Both the position numbers and the translations under genes were made by a program. Shown here one piece after another: positions 24,328-35,460 of a stretch of 64,000 nucleotides of DNA. Origin of the DNA: DASQFQ01 sp038238015 (GTDB taxonomy: Bacteria > Actinomycetota > Thermoleophilia > Solirubrobacterales > Solirubrobacteraceae); contig JBBRYA010000008.1 in the NCBI GenBank assembly GCA_038238015.1, positions 1 through 64,000 of the forward strand, in the 5' to 3' direction. Below the pieces are notes generated by a model that saw only the letters and a program-made list of their open reading frames with translations, had not been told where the DNA came from and made no database searches. Positions within the stretch are counted from its first letter, which is position 1. Each line of letters begins with the position of its first letter.

Positions 24328-25178
24328 ACCGCCGCCGCGTCGTCCGGGTTCCGGCCTCCTCGGCCAACCTCGGGCCGGGCTTCGACGTCCTGGCCGCGGC
24401 GCTGGCCCTCCACATCGAGGTCGAGGTCGTCGAGACCGGGCGCTTCGGCGTCCGCACGGGCCTGGCGATCGCCCGCGACGAGCGCAACCTCGTCGTGCGC
24501 GGGTTCGAGCGCCTGCACCCGGCCGGCGACTTCGAGTTCCGCATCACCGCGAACGTCCCGCTGGCCGGCGGGCTGGGTACGAGCGCGGCGGCCTACGTCG
24601 CGGGCCTGGTGGCCGCGGACTCGCTGTTCGAGCTCGACGCCGACGTCCTCGCCCTCGCGTCCGAGCTCGAGGGCCATCCCGACAACGCCGCGGCGGCCCT
24701 GCTCGGCGGCTTCGTGATCTGCGCGGACGGCCAGGCCGTGCGCCTGGAGGTGCCGGCCGGCCTCGAGGCGGTGCTGGTCGTGCCCGATCGCGCGGTACGG
24801 ACCGCGAAGGCGCGCGCGGCGCTGCCGGCCGAGGTGCCGATGAGCGACGCGGTGTTCAACGTCGCGCACGCGAGCCTGCTCGTGCTGGGGCTCGCCGAGG
24901 GCCGCTGGGACCTGATCGCCCGCGGGCTCTCCGACCGCCTGCACCAGCCACGCCGCGCGTCGCTGTTCCCGCGCTCGGCGGCGCTGCTCGACCGCGCGGT
25001 CGAGCTGGGCGCGCTCGGCGCCACGATCTCGGGCGCGGGCCCGAGCGTGCTGGTGTGGACCCAGTTCGAGGCCACCGGCGGCGTGCTCGAGCGGCTGCGC
25101 GCGGAGGCCGAGGGCTGGGCGAGCGTTCTGCGCGTCCCGTTCGAGCCTCAGGGCGCCGACGTGCGCGAGATCGCCTGA
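24324..25178 (+). CDS. thrB: Homoserine kinase
   Basis: 284 aa GHMP kinase. VRVPASSANLGPGFDVLAAA is the N-terminal motif and VPLAGGLGTSAAAYVAG the ATP-binding loop (family consensus P-x-G-x-G-L-G-S-S; here Thr replaces the first Ser). The C-terminal ATISGAGPSVLVW is also present. It phosphorylates homoserine for ThrC. GTG overlaps the thrC stop (GTGA). It ends 2 nt before the converging lyase-like gene. Confidence 0.94.
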   Translation: MNRRRVVRVPASSANLGPGFDVLAAALALHIEVEVVETGRFGVRTGLAIARDERNLVVRGFERLHPAGDFEFRITANVPLAGGLGTSAAAYVAGLVAADSLFELDADVLALASELEGHPDNAAAALLGGFVICADGQAVRLEVPAGLEAVLVVPDRAVRTAKARAALPAEVPMSDAVFNVAHASLLVLGLAEGRWDLIARGLSDRLHQPRRASLFPRSAALLDRAVELGALGATISGAGPSVLVWTQFEATGGVLERLRAEAEGWASVLRVPFEPQGADVREIA

Positions 25179-25179
25179 G

Positions 25180-26703
25180 TCACTGGTCGCCCGGCTCGTC
25201 CTGGATCCACAGCGCGTCGTCGAACAGCAGCCGCCGGGCGGCCTCGAGATCGCCCGAGAGCGGTCGGTCGGTCATGTCGGCGTCGAGGCGGTCGGCCGCG
25301 GCGTCGTGGAGCCGCATCAGGGCCGGGGAGGCCGGCCGGCGCCCGCGCAGCCGCAGCGCGCGCACCGCGAGCACGAGCTCGGCGGAGACCGCCACGGCCA
25401 TCCGCGAGATCGCGTCGGAGGTCCGCCGGGCGGAGTGCCCCGCGAAGTTCGCGTGCGACTCGATCCCCGACTGCACGCTCGTGGTCTGCGAGGCGGCGCT
25501 GGCCGCGAGCGAGCGCACCTCCGCGGCGGCGGCGTGCGCGGTGTACTCGAGGATCATCGCCCCGGAGTCGGGCCCGGGGTTCCGGGCCAGCTGCGAGGCC
25601 AGGCCAGTCACCTCAGGGTCGAGCAGCGCGCTCACCCGTGCCGCGACCAGCGACGCGGACTGCGCCATCGCTCCGCGCAGCGAGTCGAGCGCCAGCGTCA
25701 GGACGCCGGCGTGGAAGTTGCCGTTCGGCAGCGCGACGCCGTCGCCCGGGAGCAGCAGCGCGTTCTCCCCGGCGACGTTGAGCTCGATCTCGAGAACGCG
25801 GGCCAAGCGCTCGAGCGCGTCCAGCAGCGTCCCCTCGACCTGCGGCACGCAGCGGAACACGAAGGCGTCGTGGACCGTCCGGCCGGCAGCGTGCGCATCC
25901 GGCGCGAGCCCGCCGAGCAGCTCGCGCAGGCGGCGCGCGACCTCGACCTGGCCGCGGTGGGGCCGCGCAGCGTGCACGCGCGGGTCGAGAACGGCGAGGT
26001 CGGCGCCGGTCGCGTCGTAGGACAGCGCGGTCACCGCGAGCGCGGAGTCCAGCAGGCGGCTCGCGTCGTGGAAGACGAGCGCGGCGAGGCCGATGCTCAC
26101 GGCGTTGGAGCTCATGAACCCGATGCCGTCGCGCGCGCCGTAGTGCACCGGGGTGAGGCCGTGCGCCGCAAGCGCCTCCGCGGCGGGCACGACGTCGTCG
26201 CCGACCCAGCAGTCGCCCTCGCCGCCGAGCGCCACGCCGATCTCGGCCAGCGCGGTCAGGTCGCCGGTGCCCAGCGAGCCGAGCTCGCGCACGAACGGCG
26301 TCACGCGCGCGCCCAGCGCCCCGAGCAGCGCGTCGATCAGCCCGTCGCCCACGCCCGCGCCCCCGGCCCCGAGCTGGTTGAGCCGGACCGCCATCGCAGC
26401 CCGCACCACCTCGACGGTCAACGGCGCCCCGCCGCCGCCGGCGTGGCTGCGCAGCAGCCGCCACTGGTGGTCGTCGGGGTCCTCCAGCGCGGCCGGCGCC
26501 GAGCGCAGCGACCCGACCCCCGTGGTGACGCCGTAGAGCAGGTCACCGCGGCGGCGCAGCGAGCTGACCAGGCGCTCGGCGGCGGCGTTGCGCTCGCGCG
26601 CATCGGCGCCGATCGCGGCCTCGGCGCGGCCACGGGCGAGCTCGACCACCTTGGCCGGCGTGAGCGTGCGGCCGTCGAGCGTGATGGTCGGGCCGCGGGT
26701 CAC
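25180..26703 (-). CDS. Aromatic amino acid ammonia-lyase homologue lacking the MIO triad
   Basis: 507 aa, HAL/PAL family by length and motifs: YGVTTGVGSL (Tyr57 aligns with the catalytic Tyr), GFMSSNAVSIG, and CVPQVEG followed by a helical domain. The loop that normally reads SxGASGDLAPL, whose Ala-Ser-Gly forms the MIO cofactor, reads SLGTGDLTAL (143-152): the triad is replaced and one residue is missing. The usual QDxYSLRC is HDAFVFRC (278-285), losing the catalytic Tyr. The reading frame is intact. Classical ammonia-lyase activity is therefore doubtful; a different reaction or a binding role is possible. Its start overlaps the stop of the L,D-transpeptidase gene. Confidence 0.85.
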   Translation of the reverse strand: MTRGPTITLDGRTLTPAKVVELARGRAEAAIGADARERNAAAERLVSSLRRRGDLLYGVTTGVGSLRSAPAALEDPDDHQWRLLRSHAGGGGAPLTVEVVRAAMAVRLNQLGAGGAGVGDGLIDALLGALGARVTPFVRELGSLGTGDLTALAEIGVALGGEGDCWVGDDVVPAAEALAAHGLTPVHYGARDGIGFMSSNAVSIGLAALVFHDASRLLDSALAVTALSYDATGADLAVLDPRVHAARPHRGQVEVARRLRELLGGLAPDAHAAGRTVHDAFVFRCVPQVEGTLLDALERLARVLEIELNVAGENALLLPGDGVALPNGNFHAGVLTLALDSLRGAMAQSASLVAARVSALLDPEVTGLASQLARNPGPDSGAMILEYTAHAAAAEVRSLAASAASQTTSVQSGIESHANFAGHSARRTSDAISRMAVAVSAELVLAVRALRLRGRRPASPALMRLHDAAADRLDADMTDRPLSGDLEAARRLLFDDALWIQDEPGDQ

Positions 26704-27434
26704 GCGCGCACGAACACCGGCGCCCCGACGGGGACGCTGCGCATGAGCCGGCGGACGTCGCGCTCGCGGGCGCGCATGCAGCCCAGCGAGGCCGCCGTGC
26801 CGACGGTCTGCACCTGCGGCGTGGCGTGGATCGCGAGGCGGTCGCCGCCCGGCCAGCCGGGCAGCAGCTTCGTCTGGTGCCCCGAGAGCGCGAGCGCGCA
26901 GCAGCCGTAGGGCGAGGCGGGATCGTCGGGGTGCAGCTTGTCGGTGATCGCGAAGCGCCCGGTCGGCGTCGGGGTGCCCGGCCGCCCGACGGCGACCGGG
27001 AAGCGCGTGACCACGCGGTCGCCGTGGCGCAGCGTGAGCCGGCGCGCGGAGCGGTCGACGTGCAGCGACCAGTCGGTCCCCGCCAGCCGGGCGCGGCGCT
27101 CGGAGATCCAGCCCGCGCGGCCGTTCGGGCGCTCGGAGGTGACCACCCGCAGCCAGCCGCCGCGTCGGGCGGTGACGCCGAGCACCCGCCGGGACCCGAA
27201 CTCGGTACGCATGCCGAGCCGGGCGAGCACGCGGCCCCCCGGGCGGGCCCGCAGCTCCGCGGCGGCCAGCAGGCGCGCGGTCAGGTAGCGCCCGCCGGGT
27301 GCGGGCCGCTCAACCTTGCCGGCCGCCGTGAATGGCGGCCGCTGCGCGGGCGTGCCTACCGGCCTGGCGGCGCCGCAGCCGCCGAGGACGAGGACCAGCG
27401 CGAGGAGGAGCGGGCGTCGCCGCATCCTCCTCAA
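26700..27434 (-). CDS. L,D-transpeptidase lipoprotein (YkuD domain)
   Basis: 244 aa. The signal ends with lipobox VLGGC (Cys20). An SH3-like region (about 50-112, RARPGGRVLARLG to GRAGWI) precedes the YkuD catalytic domain (about 118-244) with H203 in AIHATPQV and C219 in SLGCMRA. It should form 3-3 peptidoglycan cross-links at the outer membrane face, or attach ligands to the wall. Cotranscribed and translationally coupled with the MIO-less lyase homologue through a 4-nt overlap. Confidence 0.92.
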   Translation of the reverse strand: MRRMRRRPLLLALVLVLGGCGAARPVGTPAQRPPFTAAGKVERPAPGGRYLTARLLAAAELRARPGGRVLARLGMRTEFGSRRVLGVTARRGGWLRVVTSERPNGRAGWISERRARLAGTDWSLHVDRSARRLTLRHGDRVVTRFPVAVGRPGTPTPTGRFAITDKLHPDDPASPYGCCALALSGHQTKLLPGWPGGDRLAIHATPQVQTVGTAASLGCMRARERDVRRLMRSVPVGAPVFVRA

Positions 27435-27435
27435 T

Positions 27436-28218
27436 CTACGACGCGGCGGCCAGGGACTTCAGCTTGCGGCGCGGCGCGTCCAGGCCGATGCGCTGCAGCA
27501 CCTCGTCTGCGAGCGCGAGGTAGTCGGCGCCGAGGTCGGGGCGATGGTCGAGGATCGAGCGGCCGCGCTCGGCGGACTCCGCGTAGGCGATCGAGGAGCG
27601 GATGACGGACGCGAACACCTTCTCGGGGTAGTGCTCGGCCAGCGAGTCGTAGGCCTCGCGCGAGTGCACCGTGCGCATGTCGGCGATGTTCATGACCACG
27701 CCCAGGAACTCGAGGTCGGGGTTGTAGTACTCGGCGGCCTGCTCGATCACCTCGAGCGCGCCCTGCACGCCCTGCAGGGCGAAGTACTGCGCCTCGGAGG
27801 AGATCAGCGCCCAGTCGGCGGCCACGAGGCCGTTGACGGTCAGCAGGCCCAGCGCTGGCGGGCAGTCGATCAGGATCACGTCGTACTCCGAGCCGGCGGC
27901 CTTCAGCGCCTTGCGCAGCACCAGCTCACGGCCCATCCTGCCCGACAGCGAGCGCTCGACCTCGGCCAGGATCGGCGTCGCCGGGACGATGCCGTCGTGG
28001 GTCGCGGCCTTGACCTTCGCCTCGCCGCTGAACACGTCGGCCACGGTGGGCGAGGCGTCGGGCGGCACGTCGAAGTAGTCCGACAGGTTGCCCTGGGGGT
28101 CGAGGTCGAGCACGAGCACGTCGAGGCCGACGCGCCGCAGCACGTCAGCCAGCGTGCGCACCGTCGTGGTCTTGCCCGTCCCGCCCTTGAGCGAGAGGAC
28201 CGCGATCGTCTCGGCCAT
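27436..28218 (-). CDS. Orphan ParA-family ATPase
   Basis: 260 aa. Deviant Walker A LKGGTGKTTTVRTLA, LDLDPQGNLSDYF and Walker B ILIDCPPALGLLTVNGL identify a ParA/Soj/MinD-type ATPase. There is no adjacent parB or visible parS. The gene instead follows an FHA-domain gene (24 nt gap), an arrangement that suggests a positioning or scaffold role controlled by phosphothreonine signalling. ATG 28218 fits the family start. Confidence 0.9.
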   Translation of the reverse strand: MAETIAVLSLKGGTGKTTTVRTLADVLRRVGLDVLVLDLDPQGNLSDYFDVPPDASPTVADVFSGEAKVKAATHDGIVPATPILAEVERSLSGRMGRELVLRKALKAAGSEYDVILIDCPPALGLLTVNGLVAADWALISSEAQYFALQGVQGALEVIEQAAEYYNPDLEFLGVVMNIADMRTVHSREAYDSLAEHYPEKVFASVIRSSIAYAESAERGRSILDHRPDLGADYLALADEVLQRIGLDAPRRKLKSLAAAS

Positions 28219-28241
28219 GCGGGCCGGGACTGTAGCGGCCG

Positions 28242-28724
28242 CTACTCCGCGAGCGCAGCCGGGGCCGATGCCACCGCCGAGCCGACGGTCGCCGTGTCCA
28301 GGTAGTACAGGGTGTGGCGGCCGATGGTGATCTCGTCGCCGTCGGCCAGCGGGCTGAAGTCCACCCGGCTGCCGTTGACGTGCACGCCGTTGAGCGAGCG
28401 GTCGTCGAGCACGCGCACGCCGTCCTCCTGGAGCGCGACGAGGGCGTGGCGGCGCGACACGGTCGCGTCGTCGAAGCGCACGTCGGCCGACAGCGAGCGC
28501 CCGATTCGCGTCCATTCCCGGGACAGCGGGACCACGACGCGGCGGCCGGAGTCCTCGTAGGCGATGTAGCGCCCGGGGCCGGTCACGCTCGCGCGCGCCT
28601 CCTCCACCCAGTCGGGCCGATCGGGGGCGATCACGGGCTGCTCGGCCGTCACCGGCACCGAGCCCTCGCCGGTGAACGGCAGAGTGCCAGTGCGCTCGAT
28701 CTCGCTGGGGGTGCGTGGATCCAT
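28242..28724 (-). CDS. FHA-domain protein
   Basis: 160 aa. The first 60 residues are low-complexity and Thr-containing (TPSEIERTGTLPF), a possible kinase target; the FHA domain spans about 75-145, with WTRIGRSLSADVRFDDATVS, RRHALV and DRSLNGVHVNG. ATG 28724 is preferred to the upstream start because AAGGAGAG lies 4 nt before it. Likely transcribed with the downstream ParA gene. Confidence 0.88.
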   Translation of the reverse strand: MDPRTPSEIERTGTLPFTGEGSVPVTAEQPVIAPDRPDWVEEARASVTGPGRYIAYEDSGRRVVVPLSREWTRIGRSLSADVRFDDATVSRRHALVALQEDGVRVLDDRSLNGVHVNGSRVDFSPLADGDEITIGRHTLYYLDTATVGSAVASAPAALAE

Positions 28725-28872
28725 CAATCTCTCCTTGGCGCGCACGCGCCGTCCCGGCGACCCGATCCTCCGTCATGAATCATACGGGCGCGGTCAATGG
28801 GGGCTGGACCCCAGGCCCCAGGGGACTCGCCCCGGGCAGGGTCCTGGTGCCCGCCGCCGAACCCTCTCAACC

Positions 28873-29124
28873 ATGCCGGTCATCGCGTCGCCCTCACCGC
28901 GCCTGGAGCTCGCGCTGCTGCGCAAGAGCGTCGGCGCCCTCGCCGCGCGGCGCCACCGTTGCGCGCACTGCCACCGCACGCCGCTGATCGGCGAGCGCGT
29001 CTACCTCTACGGGCAGCGCATGGTCTGCGAGCTGTGCCGCCCGCTGCGCCGCGAGGCGCCCGAGCGCTCCGAGCTCGTCCACTCCCCTGAGCACAAGCGG
29101 GCGGTGCGGGTCAGACGCGCGTAG
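28873..29124 (+). CDS. Small zinc-ribbon-like protein
   Basis: 83 aa. CAHC and, 26 residues later, CELC make a C-x2-C / C-x2-C pair typical of a structural zinc site. The rest is Arg-rich and soluble. I do not recognise a named family; nucleic-acid or protein binding is possible. The downstream SRPBCC gene starts 15 nt later, with its -10 box (TAGTCT) overlapping this gene's TAG stop. Confidence 0.7.
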   Translation: MPVIASPSPRLELALLRKSVGALAARRHRCAHCHRTPLIGERVYLYGQRMVCELCRPLRREAPERSELVHSPEHKRAVRVRRA

Positions 29125-29138
29125 TCTTCGCGCGCGCC

Positions 29139-29630
29139 GTGAACCCCATCGAGCTCTCCATCACGATCGACCGCCCGCGCGAGGAGGTCTTCGACTACCT
29201 CGCCGACATCGCCAACCACTCCGAGTTCACCGACCACTACCTGAAGGAGTGGCACCTGACGCGCGTGGAGTCCTCCGGCCGCGGGGCGGGCGCGCGCTAT
29301 CGGGTCGACGCGCCGCGCAACCGCTTCTCGTGGGCGGACATGACCTTCGTCGAGGTCGAGCGGCCCTACCGGATCGTCGCCGTCGGCCGCGGAGGCAAGT
29401 TCAACCGCACCAAGAGCTTCGCGAGCTGGACCCTCTCCCCGTCCGGCTCCGGGACGCACGTGGAGTACGTCACCGAGACCGAGCCGGCCCTGGCCAGCGA
29501 CCGCCTGATGGAGGCCTTCGGCTTCCGGCGCTGGCTCCGGCGGCGCTCCAACAAGGCGCTCAAAAGGCTGCAGCGGATCCTCGAGGACAACGAGGGACGC
29601 GGCACGCGGGTGACGGTCGCGGGCCTCTAG
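29139..29630 (+). CDS. SRPBCC-family protein
   Basis: 163 aa. LSITIDRPREEVFDYLADIA is the START/Bet v1-like opening; VEVERPYRIVAVGRG and TLSPSGSGTHVEYVTE are conserved strands. Such proteins hold hydrophobic ligands in a cavity (polyketide cyclase/dehydrase-like group). Ligand unknown. The C-terminal helix RWLRRRSNKALKRLQ is very basic. GTG 29139 has TAGTCT 11 nt upstream, so it is probably leaderless. Confidence 0.83.
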   Translation: MNPIELSITIDRPREEVFDYLADIANHSEFTDHYLKEWHLTRVESSGRGAGARYRVDAPRNRFSWADMTFVEVERPYRIVAVGRGGKFNRTKSFASWTLSPSGSGTHVEYVTETEPALASDRLMEAFGFRRWLRRRSNKALKRLQRILEDNEGRGTRVTVAGL

Positions 29631-29643
29631 ACTGCCGCCCGTC

Positions 29644-30207
29644 GTGACCCGCCCGGCCCGCCACCTGAGCCTTTGCGTCCTGGCCCTCACCGCCCTGCTG
29701 ATCCTCGCGGGCTGCGGCAACAAGCTCGAGGTCCGCACCCTGGGCGCGACCGAGGGCCTCTACATCGACGTCGGCCAGCTCAAGTACCAGGTGCAGAACT
29801 CGCGGATCCTGAACCCGAACGACATCGAGGACCGCACCTACCTGCAGGGCCTGGACTCGAGCGAGGCGCCGCCGAACGCCCAGCAGACCTGGTTCGCGAT
29901 CTTCGTGCGCGTGCAGAACACCGGCAAGCGCGCACTGCCCTCCGCGCGCGACTTCTCGATCATCGACACGCTCGCCAAGCGCTACACGCCCGTGCGCATC
30001 ACCAACCCGTTCGTGTACCAGCCGATGACGCTCCAGCCCAAGGGCCTGATCCCGCAGCCCGACTCGATCGCGGCCGACGGCGTCATCCAAGGCTCGCTGC
30101 TGCTCTTCCGCGTCGACCTCACTTCGCTGCAGAACCGCCCGCTGGAGTTCCACATCGCCAACCCGGCAAACGCCAAGGAGCTCGGGATCGTGGACCTCGA
30201 CGTCTAG
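29644..30207 (+). CDS. Lipoprotein of unknown function
   Basis: 187 aa from GTG 29644, with TAGACT 10 nt upstream. The signal peptide ends in lipobox LAGC (about residue 24). The mature part has a beta-rich pattern (TWFAIFVRVQNTGKRALPSA, DFSIIDTLAKRYTPV) resembling DUF4352-type immunoglobulin-like lipoproteins, but I cannot name a family with confidence. Its last 4 nt overlap the converging PBP gene. Confidence 0.75.
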   Translation: MTRPARHLSLCVLALTALLILAGCGNKLEVRTLGATEGLYIDVGQLKYQVQNSRILNPNDIEDRTYLQGLDSSEAPPNAQQTWFAIFVRVQNTGKRALPSARDFSIIDTLAKRYTPVRITNPFVYQPMTLQPKGLIPQPDSIAADGVIQGSLLLFRVDLTSLQNRPLEFHIANPANAKELGIVDLDV

Positions 30208-31964
30208 CGCTTCAGCGCGGCGAGCAGGACGGTCTTGGCGGCGGGGGCCGCCGTCTCGCCGCCGGCCCCCTGGCCGACGAGCAGGACGGCCACCGCCACG
30301 CGCGGGTGGTCGTAAGGGGCGAAGGCGGTGAACCACGCGTCGGTGTCGGTCTTGTCCTCCACCGGCACGGGCGTGGGGACCGCCCCGGGCTGCTGGGTCC
30401 CTGGGTCGGGCTTGACGGTCGTGCGCAGCTCCGCCGTGCCGGTCTTGCCGGCCACCGTGACGCCCGGGATCGAGGCGCCGGCGCCGGTGCCGCCGGCGAC
30501 GACGGCGCGCATGAAGCGTGCGATGACGCGCGCCACGGGCTTTGACACCGCCTGCACTGCCGTGCCCTGGCCGCCGCGCGAGAGCGTCGGGCGCACGCGC
30601 CGGCCGCGCTCGGCGATCGTGGCGGCCACGGATGCGAGCTGCAGCGGCGTGGCGAGCACCTTGCCCTGGCCGATCGCCGATGAGCCGACGGCAAGGTCGT
30701 CGCCGATCGCTTCCGGCGGCGGCAGCGTCGAGGGCGCGGCGCCGGCCAGCGTCGGCGTCTCGTTGAAGCCGAAGCGCTGCGCCGTCGCGCTCAGCCGCTT
30801 GGCGCCGAGCTTGGCGCCCAGCGGGGCGAAGACGGAGTTGCAGGACTCGGCGAACGCCGCCTTGAGCGAGCCCCCGCAGGCCTCTCCGTGGGCGTTCTCG
30901 AGCTTGACGCCCTCCAGCGTGGTGAACGTCTCGACCGGGAAGCTGTCGGTGCTCTTGGCCACCCCGGAGCCCAGCAGGCCCGCGAGCGTGACGATCTTGA
31001 ACGTCGAGCCGGGGGGCTGCGGCGCGGAGTAGGCGATGCCCGCGAGCGCGAGCACTTCGCCGGTGCCGGGCTTGAGCGCGGCCACCCCGCCGAAGCGCCC
31101 CGCCAGCGCCTCGACCGCCGCGCGCTGCACCGCCGGGTCGATGCTCGAGCGGACGTTCTCGCCCCGCACCGGCGCGGCCCGGGCGAGCGTGCGCCGGCCG
31201 GCGAGCAGGATGCCCCCGGGGGCGCCGGTCAGGCGCGCGTCGAACTCGCGCTCGAGCCCGTTGAGGCCCACCGGCGCGCCGGCCGGGACGCCGCGGCGTG
31301 CGAGCTCGGCCGCTCGCTCGGGCGGCGCGGGGCCGACGCGGCCGACGACGTCGGCCGCCACGGGCCCGAGGCTGGAGACGCGGGTCGGGCCCTGCGCCAG
31401 CGGGGACCCGTCGCGAGCCAGAATGTCCCCGCGCGCCGCGAGCGTCGTCTCGCGGGTCAGCTTCTCTCCCGCGCGCAGCCCCGGGTAGACGAGCTGGGCG
31501 CGCCAGTCGACGCCCACGCCGTCGCCGTCCTCGACCACCGGCAGGCGCAGCCGGCCCGAGAGGCGCCCGAACACGCGCGTCGTGTAGACGACGGGCACCA
31601 CGTAGGCGCCGTCGCTGCCCCTGCGAGGCCGCGTCGCGGACACCCGCTGGAGCGTGAGCGTGTCGTTGGCCTGCCGGTAGGTGCGCTGGAAGCGCTGCAG
31701 GCTCGCGCGACGGCGCGCGGACTGCGTGAGCAACGCGTGCATCGCCGCGTAGTCGCCGCGCGACCATGCAGCGGCCCACCGCCGTGCGATCGCGCGCTCT
31801 GGCGGCTCGTGGCGCAGGCCCGCCACCGCGCCGGCGCCGAAGGCCAGCAGCGCGAGCGCGCCGAGCAGGAGCAGCCGCGAGCTGCGCGGGCGCCGGGACC
31901 CGCGGCGGCGTGCCGGCGCCCGGACGGCGAGCGGGGAGAGGCGGGACGCGGGCATCACGGTCAT
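30204..31964 (-). CDS. Penicillin-binding protein with MecA_N-like domain
   Basis: About 586 aa. One N-terminal membrane anchor (LLLLGALALLAFGAGAVAGL), an NTF2-like MecA_N-type domain (RRWAAAWSRGDYAAMHALLT), a linker domain, then the transpeptidase domain: PGSTFKIVTL (S-x-x-K), ESCNSVF (S-x-N) and AGKTGTAE (K-T-G). All three catalytic motifs are intact, so it should be an active class B cross-linking enzyme. Start codons at 31964, 31958 and 31955 are possible; 31964 is used. No division genes are adjacent. Confidence 0.88.
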   Translation of the reverse strand: MTVMPASRLSPLAVRAPARRRGSRRPRSSRLLLLGALALLAFGAGAVAGLRHEPPERAIARRWAAAWSRGDYAAMHALLTQSARRRASLQRFQRTYRQANDTLTLQRVSATRPRRGSDGAYVVPVVYTTRVFGRLSGRLRLPVVEDGDGVGVDWRAQLVYPGLRAGEKLTRETTLAARGDILARDGSPLAQGPTRVSSLGPVAADVVGRVGPAPPERAAELARRGVPAGAPVGLNGLEREFDARLTGAPGGILLAGRRTLARAAPVRGENVRSSIDPAVQRAAVEALAGRFGGVAALKPGTGEVLALAGIAYSAPQPPGSTFKIVTLAGLLGSGVAKSTDSFPVETFTTLEGVKLENAHGEACGGSLKAAFAESCNSVFAPLGAKLGAKRLSATAQRFGFNETPTLAGAAPSTLPPPEAIGDDLAVGSSAIGQGKVLATPLQLASVAATIAERGRRVRPTLSRGGQGTAVQAVSKPVARVIARFMRAVVAGGTGAGASIPGVTVAGKTGTAELRTTVKPDPGTQQPGAVPTPVPVEDKTDTDAWFTAFAPYDHPRVAVAVLLVGQGAGGETAAPAAKTVLLAALKR

Positions 31965-32034
31965 ATTCCCTGGCGGAAGGGCAAGCACGCGGCGCCCCGG
32001 GTGGCGAGGCCGACCATCTACCCTCGCTGGCCCG

Positions 32035-33177
32035 ATGACGGGGCTCGACTGGATCATCGCCGCGATCGTGCTGCTGCTCGCGGTCTTCGGCTGGGCGCAG
32101 GGCTTCGTGGCCGCGGCGCTCGCGCTCGTCGGCTTCGCGGCCGGCGCGTGGCTCGGCACGCGGCTGGTGCCGCTGGTGCTCTCCGACGGCGCCCGCTCGC
32201 CCTACGCGCCGGCCTTCGGGCTGATCGGCGCCCTGCTGGCCGGCGCGGCCTTCGCGGCCGGCTTCGAGGGCGTCGGCTCCCGGCTGCGCGCCCGGCTGCG
32301 GGCGCCCGGCCTGGCGGCGCTCGACGGTGCCCTGGGCGCGGTGCTGACCGCCTGCATCGCGCTAGGGGTGATCTGGATCATCGGGGCTGTCGCGGTGCAC
32401 AACGGCTCGCCGGACCTGCGCCGGCAGGTCCAGCGCTCTGCCGTCCTCTCGCGCCTGAACGCCGCGCTGCCCCCCTCGGGCCCGCTGCTGAACACGCTTG
32501 CGCGGCTCGACCCGTTCCCTCGCATCAACCTGCCCGAGGGGCGTCTGGCCGCCCCGCGCGCCGGGATCGCTCGCGACGCCGACGTCCGCGCCGCGGAGCC
32601 GAGCGTGGTCAAGATCCTCGGCACCGCCTGCGGGCTCGGCGTCGAGGGCTCGGGCTGGGTGGTGCGGCCCGGCCTCGTGGTCACGAACGCCCACGTGGTC
32701 GCCGGCCAGGACGACACTCGCGTGCTGCCGCGCGGCAAGGGCGCCGGGCTTGCCGCGCACGCGGTCGCCTTCGACCCCCGCAACGACATCGCGGTGCTCC
32801 GCGTCGAGGGCCTCACGGCGCCGGCGCTCGAGATCGCTGCGGACCCGAAGGCCGGCACGTCGGCGGCGATCCTCGGCTTCCCGCTCAACGGCGACTACGA
32901 CGTGCGCCCCGGGCGCCTGGGCCCAACGCGCAGCAGCGCCACGCAGGACGCCTACGGCCGCGGCCCGGTCCAGCGGCGGCTCACCTCGCTGCGCGGCGTG
33001 GTGCGCTCAGGCAACTCCGGCGGGCCGATGGTCGACGGCCGCGGGCGTGTCGTGACGACGATCTTCGCCGCGACCACGACCGGCCCGCGCGGCGGCTACG
33101 GCGTGCCGAACGCGATCGTGCGGCGCAGGCTCGCGGGCGCGTCCGGGCCGGTGTCCACCGGACCGTGCGCCGGCTGA
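32035..33177 (+). CDS. MarP-like membrane serine protease (CvpA domain plus trypsin-like domain)
   Basis: 380 aa. Four hydrophobic helices in the first 125 residues form a CvpA/colicin-V-production-type domain. A chymotrypsin-like protease follows with H220 (VTNAHVVAG), D251 (RNDIAVLRVEG) and S328 (SGNSGGPMV). The architecture matches Mycobacterium tuberculosis MarP, an acid-resistance protease acting on cell-wall hydrolases. Cysteines near the protease (TACGLG and the C-terminal PCAG) could form a disulfide switch. TACCCT lies 10 nt before ATG 32035. Confidence 0.9.
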   Translation: MTGLDWIIAAIVLLLAVFGWAQGFVAAALALVGFAAGAWLGTRLVPLVLSDGARSPYAPAFGLIGALLAGAAFAAGFEGVGSRLRARLRAPGLAALDGALGAVLTACIALGVIWIIGAVAVHNGSPDLRRQVQRSAVLSRLNAALPPSGPLLNTLARLDPFPRINLPEGRLAAPRAGIARDADVRAAEPSVVKILGTACGLGVEGSGWVVRPGLVVTNAHVVAGQDDTRVLPRGKGAGLAAHAVAFDPRNDIAVLRVEGLTAPALEIAADPKAGTSAAILGFPLNGDYDVRPGRLGPTRSSATQDAYGRGPVQRRLTSLRGVVRSGNSGGPMVDGRGRVVTTIFAATTTGPRGGYGVPNAIVRRRLAGASGPVSTGPCAG

Positions 33178-33213
33178 GCCGCCGCAGGAGGCCCCGCTAG
33201 GCTCATCGCACCC

Positions 33214-35456
<2,243 letters not shown>

Positions 35457-35460
<4 letters not shown>

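Noticed and set aside
26250..26290. Possible frameshift explaining the missing MIO triad
   Set aside because: The frame is continuous, and flanking residues (ELGSLG before, DLTALAE after) align on both sides, so the shortened loop is genuine in this sequence.
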